Shown here: positions 58,246 to 64,000 of the stretch, piece by piece | How positions within the stretch are numbered: the first letter of the stretch is position 1 | Layout: each line of letters starts with the position of its first letter | NCBI GenBank assembly: GCA_038030265.1 | Contig: CM075939.1 | Span: 22,177,253 to 22,241,252, forward strand | Origin: Corythucha ciliata | Taxonomy: Eukaryota; Arthropoda; Insecta; Hemiptera; Tingidae | Length of the DNA stretch: 64,000 nucleotides | Direction of reading: 5' to 3' | The notes under the pieces: generated by a model | What the model saw: the letters and a program-made list of their open reading frames with translations, nothing else | What the model was told of the DNA's origin: nothing | Databases searched by the model: none | Position numbers and translations under genes: made by a program

Positions 58246-58690
58246 ACCGGAACTCACGAGTGCCCATGTTTCTTTCAATTTCCTCCTCAAATGAATCATT
58301 TTCCCCAATTTTAGCCGTGAAATGGTCATCAGCTCTAACCCTCGAGAATTAGGGTTTTTTCTTTTCTTCGTCATTGCACGGACGTTGCATCGTAGAAACC
58401 GCGAAGTGGGGCGTTTTCTCAATTTCAATGGCGAATGAGCGCTATTTCTCAATTTTAGCCGCTAATTGGCGTTTTACTTAAATTCTAGGCGCGAATTGGT
58501 GTTTTCCCTTCATTTTAGCCGCAAATGAGCTGTTTTTTTCTCAATTTTGGCCATGAATGAGCGCTTTTTCAAAATTGTACCCGTGAACAAGGGTTTCGTC
58601 TCAATTGTAGCCGTGGACTTGCCCTAAGAACAGCAAATTAGCACTTTTCCTTAATTTTGGCCGAGAAGGAAGTCGAATCGAAAAATCGCT
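58245..58690 (+). repeat. S2 minisatellite array, forward
   Basis: TCTCAATTTTAGCCGCTAAT then tggcgttttt-type units occur near 58305, 58415, 58440, 58475, 58510, 58545, 58585 and 58650. About 13 units. Confidence 0.65.
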
Positions 58691-58824
58691 AAATGAAGTT
58701 TTTCTTACATTTCCACAAGGAACAGCAGATTATTGACTTCTTTTATAAATATACAGCAGCGCTCTTGCTTAGCTAAGATGAACTAATAGTGATCTGGGGT
58801 AATGAGACCTTTTGAATTGTCTTT

Positions 58825-59075
58825 TTTTTTTCAACGTGGATAACGTTTTACTTCAGGTGTATATAGTGAGGGAAAATGATGCAAGAAATGCAAAAAGGTC
58901 TTATGGGGGGGGGGGTGTAGAAGGAGGAGGACGTCCAGTCTTTCTCATGGTGTCGAGTGGAGAAAAGTGAGTTAGCATTTTTTTTTTATAATTATTATTT
59001 ATTTGCATAAGCATTTGCTATTGCAATTTTCGTGAGTTAGTACGAAAAACGTTATCCATGTCAACGAGGTTCGCG
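58825..59075. mobile_element. Possible fold-back element (~250 bp)
   Basis: CAACGTGGATAACGTTTTAC near 58833 and the inverted gaaaaacgttatccatgtca near 59045 pair over about 25 bases, with weaker pairing inward (agtgagggaaaatgatgcaa against ttgcaattttcgtgagtta). A G run (58906-58915) and an AT-rich loop lie inside. Confidence 0.45.
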
Positions 59076-59079
59076 GACC

Positions 59080-59600
59080 TGCTAAGATTATCTACATGTT
59101 ATCCGGATTAACGGACACTCAACGTGAACCCTTATTCTCGAAGTCAGGAGTCTATAATACGAACGACGACAAAATGTTCCAATTGATTGCCACTTTCAGA
59201 GGCTTTGATAGGCCCCTTAGGGGCGTTTTGGAGTTCGGCTTGAATCAAAACACTTTGAAAATACATACCCACATTTGAAATCCAGATGGATTTAAGCTCA
59301 AGTTGAATTAAAAATGTAATAATTCCACCCATTTTTTTTTGTCTCACTGAGGGGCGCGCCAATTTTAGCCTAGTGGTTGGCTTGTGGAAATACATTTTCA
59401 GCTCGTATTGGCCCGAAGAATGTGCCGTGGCATGGAATCTGTTGAACTACTCTTCCCATCAGAAAGTCTTTCATTGGGGGAGGGGAGGTTTCTCGTGTCG
59501 ACAAACCAACCAGGGTTTCGGCCTATTTTAAATTCTGCTCATTTTCACCATAATCGCGAAGGGCTTATTAACCTTCACAAATTGTGAGGTCTTTTTGGTT
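59080..59600. other. Non-coding stretch
   Basis: Short open frames on both strands with no domain. Confidence 0.25.
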
Positions 59601-60010
59601 TATTTTTAAATGTGCCCTGAATTGTAAGTCGAAGCGGCTTAGTCCCAGATTTTGGGCAGTGAAATTCCGGTCGAAACCCTTCCCCGGACTACTGACTTGT
59701 CAATTGAAAATTTTGACGGAGGTCAACTATTGACCATAGCCCATAACGCTTCTGTGACGTCAGATATTCGATATCAAGTTTACAGAATGAAATACTGAAT
59801 CACCCCTCCGATTATGGAATTTGAATATTTCGGGTCGTAATTTAAACACAATTGCAAGCCTCTATAGACATTTTTTGGGGAGACCGAACACAATGGCTAA
59901 CTGGCCCCAACAGTGCCTAAAACCTGCACAAAATTCTAATAACCTGCAGCAGAGGAACTCCAAGTTTTTAGAGTTTCGGAAGCGAAAGCTTACGCTCGAT
60001 CGAATGCCTT
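59600..60010 (+). repeat. Degenerate S3 units
   Basis: AATATTTCGGGTCGTAATTT then aaacacAATTGCAAGcct (59822-59860) and weaker copies nearby resemble the 9515-11130 array. Confidence 0.45.
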
Positions 60011-61200
60011 GTAGCAATATCGGCGTAAAACTCATTGACTCCGCATGCCAGTGGATCAGTGAATCTAAGATCTAGCGATTGTACTCTCCCGATTCAGTAA
60101 AAGCCAAAAGGTTCTGTCAGTGAAAAATCCGTGATACTCATCTATAAGGACATACTTCAGGTGAAAAAACATTTCGTCAAGGTTATAATAGGTTCTATAT
60201 TTCTTAGGCATGGCACGACACTTTACTAATTGGGCGATAATTCTTAAGCTCGCTTTTATCTCCTTTTTTAGGAACCGGAGTGACAAACCTCCTTATTCCA
60301 AATCTGAGAAACTACTCTTTGTTCCATATACGTTTTAAACAGTGTATACTTAACGACTTAGCGAGATCCTCTGAGAATTCAATCACACATTGTGTTTTTT
60401 GCACATATAAGGACGGGAAAATTGCGATGAAAATAAGTTATAATTATATTCCACGTATTTTTTAGAAACCTTGTGAAACAGTCGAATTTTATTGCATAAT
60501 TTATTCATTATTATTAGCGATATTATTGTATTAATATTAATGTTTAAAGGTATACGATTTAAGACTTTTTTTTTTTTTTTTACAAATAAACAACGGTGTA
60601 ATAATAAGCGCCAAATTTCGCTCTCCATACTTTTCGCTAAATGTTAGTACAATTTTGAGCTCTCTTTCGGAAAGCTAAACAATTAATTTCTAAACAAAAA
60701 TAATAATGATTTATCGGTATTTTTAGGTAAACGAATTTTGCGGCACTGTAAGGAGGTATCAGAGGAAAACATATAAGATAGTAACAGGAAAAATGTATTT
60801 CGTGTAGGAAAAGAACTGCAAATTCATTCAAGGAGTAGGCCCATGCTTCAACTGTATTGATGTTTTAGCCCACAAAACAAAAAATCGTCATTTCTTGACT
60901 ATACCTGGTGGGTGCTCATATCGTGACCCATCACTGACCACTAAAAGCGTAAGCATGCGGATAAATGCCAGGCGTTCGCATGGGAGATGTAGAGGAGAAG
61001 GTGAAGCACACCACAGTTATAGCTTCAAGAGTTAGTCGCTGAACGTATAATCTGAGGAATTTTATAATAAATCCAATCTGAAACAAAAATTGTGATTTAA
61101 TTAGGCTTGATTCATGCATATACGCGGTGTCACGTGGCTTCATGTAATTTCGTGGTAATAATATTTGCTAGGATTTGGGTACTGACTCGGGCCCGGCTAG
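60011..61200. other. AT-rich stretch, no gene recognised
   Basis: No domain-bearing frame; a T run lies at 60567-60581. Confidence 0.3.
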
Positions 61201-61209
61201 CCCGGGTGG

Positions 61210-61345
61210 GTTCCATACGACGGCTAAAAAAAGGGCCTGAACTTGCAATTTAAGTAAAATTAAGACCACAAACTCGCAATTTTTAGAATATTCAAACCCG
61301 AAAGGCGGAAACTTCAAATTTTACTGATATATTTATGGCTCTGAA
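61210..61345 (-). repeat. Short S3 array, inverted
   Basis: Three to four units with GAACTTGCAATTTAAGTAAA, ACTCGCAATTTTTAG and ggaaacttcaaattttactg. Confidence 0.5.
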
Positions 61346-61429
61346 TTATGTTATTTTGCGGATATATCATGCTGCACCAGCTAGACAGGGATCCACCCGC
61401 CTACTCCCTTGCACTACAATGCTCTATCT

Positions 61430-61545
61430 GTCACATAATTATTATTAATCCCATATAAAATCATACGGCTTCCTCATTGTGGAGAGACTTGAAGAAATAA
61501 AATTCGTTCTTGGATTGCTAATTCTTATAATCTTTACATGGTGGA
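61430..61545 (+). other. Possible end of a 5' LTR before the Gag fragment
   Basis: An AATAAA (61496-61501) is followed by AATCTTTACA and then TGGTGGAGATGCTGAG, which resembles an LTR end (CA) followed by a TGG-starting primer-binding site. I could not find the second LTR or a clear TG start, so this is weak. Confidence 0.25.
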
Positions 61546-61628
61546 GATGCTGAGTTCACGGCCCTTATGAAACCCCGACGAAACGGCGACAAAAAAGAAC
61601 AGTCGAAGAAAGAGAGAAAAACAAAAAA

Positions 61629-62230
61629 ATGTCGGACGATGAAGGTGATGTAAACTCTACTTAAAATAGTATTTCAGTACGACCTCCGATGCCTCTGAAC
61701 ACTACCAAGTCGAACATGGCAATTGAATGGACGAATTGGCTGCAACTGTTCGAATGGTACGCAACTGCAACTCAACTCGGAAAGAAACCGCCAGAAATCC
61801 AAACTGCTGTTTTCATGACGACTATTGGGCCTGAAGCGGCTCTATTGTACAATTCATTCTTCCTCACCGATGAAGATAAAAATAACGTGGAAGTTTTAAA
61901 GAAGAAGTTCGGTAATTGTTTCCTACCGAAGGTAAATGTTAGATACGATCGGTATCTATTCAATCAAATCGTTCAAAAAGACTGGCAATCTTTTGATGAC
62001 TTTTTAACTAATGTCAGGTTAAGAGCGAAAACCTGCAATTTCGGCACTTTGATGGAAGACTTCATATGCGACCGTATTCTCTTCGGATTGAGGGACGGTA
62101 AAGTTCGCGAAAAGCTACTCGACACGGACAACCTCACTCTCGACAAACCATCGACATTTGCAGAAACAGCGAGCAATGTGCGAAACAGTTGAAGGTAATG
62201 AATGCTAATAGCGAATGCCTTCAGGACGAC
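61629..62230 (+). pseudogene. Gag-like gene of a Ty3/Gypsy-class retrotransposon (frameshifted)
   Basis: A possible original ATG at 61629-61631 is followed by an early stop (TAA near 61662). The long open frame starts at ATG 61689 and runs to TGA at 62190-62192 (167 codons). It contains WTNWLQLFEWYATATQLG, GPEAALLYNSFF, YDRYLFNQIVQKDWQSFDDF and CDRILFGLRDGKVREKLLDT then NLTLDK. These are the ordered blocks of insect Gypsy Gag (capsid) proteins. Near 62165 similarity moves to another frame (SEQCAKQLK), so a small frameshift ends it. No zinc knuckle, protease or RT follows. It is unrelated in sequence copy to the minus-strand Gag at 3240-4005, although of the same class. Confidence 0.82.
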
Positions 62231-62379
62231 CAAATCAACGAGATTTGAAAGGAAGTACCTACAGCAAATTATTTGTGTCCGAGATGACCACAGATGTGTG
62301 TTGTAGTCTTTAAAACGCGAATCAAGTTGTTTTACCAAACAAGTCTGTCCCCGGTATTTCGTCCCACAAAATAAACAAA

Positions 62380-62900
62380 GAAAATTAAAATCCCCGTGAA
62401 TTTATACCTGTAAATTGAACGTTCTTGCTTCGACTCCAGGTCCGCAGCCAATAGTCGGCAAGGGTGGGCAGCTGCCCCGTGTTCCACAATTCATCAACTC
62501 GTCTTTGTTCGAAACCAGTTACAGTGGGACACCGTCAATTCGCCCCTTCAAAACTAGCTAAATTTAACACTCTGCCCCTAAAAACCATAATATTTCTAAT
62601 TTCCACAGTGGGCATGAACCGTAGCCGGCCTTGACTGCGCCAATAACTCGTTGAATAGCTGTGTAGTTGCAAATTGGAAGTTTCCTTGCCGAATATCCGT
62701 GAGATTTTGGGGGGGGGGGGCTTAATTTTAATAAGTTTAGGTTCCTATAATGGAAGCACAATTGGCACAGTTGGCCTATTTTGTAGTGGCAGTACCCCAG
62801 GCTAGCCGATAACAAAGATCGGCAAAAGCCTGACGAATTAATCACGAAATTGGTAGTTTCGCGGTAGTATAGCGAATTTTCAGGATTCAACTTACAATTG
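62380..62900 (+). repeat. Degenerate S3 array
   Basis: Units such as AATATCCGTGAGATTTTGGG, GTTGCAAATTGGAAGTTTCC and GAAATTGGTAGTTTCGCGGT recur from 62640 to 62890, with weaker copies from 62390. A G run lies at 62709-62719. The phrase 'gtccgcagccaatagtcggcaagggtgggcagctgcc' near 62440 parallels 'cgcagccgcacgtcaaccaggagggggaaacaatgggtagctgcc' near 9445, so the two S3 regions share more than the short unit. Confidence 0.55.
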
Positions 62901-64000
62901 CATGAAATTGATGACAGTCATGAGGACGAACTTGCCCTGTTTTACTCAAGCCCGTCATTTGGTCGTTTAGTTCATTTTTTCCAGGAGTCGAAAAGTAAGT
63001 AATTCGAGAAAACAAGCGCCCAAAGATGGGACGTGGTTTGGTAAATGAAACGAAGTTCCTGGTTAGTCATAAAGTGATGTTTTGTATAGGGGGATTACTT
63101 TAATATCAAGTTAACGAGTAACCTGTCGTTAAGTTTCTCGGGAACGGATTTCTTAACGAGTAGCGGCGTTAACGGCGTTGTTATTAATGAATGCCTTAGT
63201 TCTGCTCTTTTTGTCAATTTTACTTTCCAAGTGAAACATTATGTAATTCTCATTATTTTTCCAACGCCGGTCTTTTTTCACAGTAATAAGAGTCAACTCA
63301 GTCAGATACATCTCAACTTTGTCTTTACAACTTTTTTTGTTGTGATAATAAATATTTCTCCCTTGGGGAACAAGTTCCTGCAGCATTTAATACAAAACCT
63401 AGCGTACTTTGAAGAAAGACCAGGATAAAATAACTGATGGCTATAATTTATAAACAGCATCAAGGTTCTACTTTTTATCTTTCTCACATTGCCCCCACTC
63501 TTCTATGACTCTCTTTAACTACCATCGACATACGTTAAGACTGTGGACTAACTGTTCAACTCGTCATATACATTAGCAGTATAAATTGCCTAGTTTCAAC
63601 AACATTATCCAATTTACACCCCAGGCATGAGATATTTCGCTTTCTCTCTTTCTATAATAATCAAATACTTAGAAGGGCGAGGGAATGAGCTTAGAAATGT
63701 TTGAAATACTTGGCATCGGCTTTTTATAAAACTTGATGAAACTTTTATTAGACTTTAAAATATTTTTGAAGGGGAAAAGACAGAGAAGGAAAAAGTTTTA
63801 ATTATCTGACAACAGAATCATACAAAAGCTCCCATTATAACTTTAGTAAAGAAGCTGTGACGGGTCCTTAAAAAAGAGGGTGAAGCTTAATTATAATTTA
63901 AAAAGAAAGGGCCCGGGAGAAAGACAAAAGAAGGCGTTACATTTCCCCCCACTCAGATCCCCAGGGCCTATTGGTGGATACGGGTTATAAGAGAAGAGGA
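62901..64000. other. AT-rich stretch to the window end, no gene recognised
   Basis: Short open frames with no domain; no repeat family from above was seen. Confidence 0.3.

Overview
This is a window of animal genomic DNA, almost certainly from an arthropod and most likely an insect. It holds spliceosomal introns of 29 kb and 17 kb, many transposon remnants, and an Emx/empty-spiracles-class homeobox gene whose homeodomain is followed by an insect-style tail (HKRMQQE) rather than the vertebrate Emx type. I cannot name the species from the sequence alone.

The one host protein gene I can support is a complete empty spiracles (ems) orthologue on the + strand. It has three coding exons: 6032-6551, 35998-36170 and 53252-53485. 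Together they encode 308 residues with all splice phases consistent. Exon 1 carries the low-complexity N-terminus and the YPWLL hexapeptide block, exon 2 carries homeodomain residues 1-44, and exon 3 carries recognition helix 3 and the C-terminal tail. Upstream of the start codon lie a 57-codon upstream ORF whose stop overlaps the ATG (TAATG) and a 3-codon upstream ORF.

Nearly everything else is repeat-derived. 770-2870 is a broken BEL/Pao retrotransposon (+) split by a fold-back element. 3240-4005 is a broken Ty3/Gypsy Gag (-), and 61629-62230 is another (+). 44481-46204 is a non-LTR retrotransposon fragment (-) with endonuclease and the start of reverse transcriptase. 57648-58127 is a 480-bp solo LTR (-). 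At least ten short inverted-repeat (MITE-like) elements are scattered through the window, including one nested inside another at 31.2-31.6 kb and a pair of 138-bp siblings at 31.3 and 51.4 kb. A 1.07-kb unit occurs twice (14353-15416, 21806-22874), and a 781-bp unit occurs twice around the second copy (20872-21652, 22889-23669).

The most unusual large-scale structure is a set of degenerate tandem arrays with units of about 28-37 bp. By my own boundaries they cover roughly a quarter of the window. At least five sub-families (called S1-S5 here) occur in both orientations, and four of them share a CGCGAA or CCGTGAA core, so they look like diverged branches of one minisatellite superfamily. Several transposons have inserted into these arrays, which makes the arrays older.

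I see no rRNA or tRNA genes, no CRISPR array and no second host protein gene. All coordinates of degenerate repeats are approximate and read by eye.
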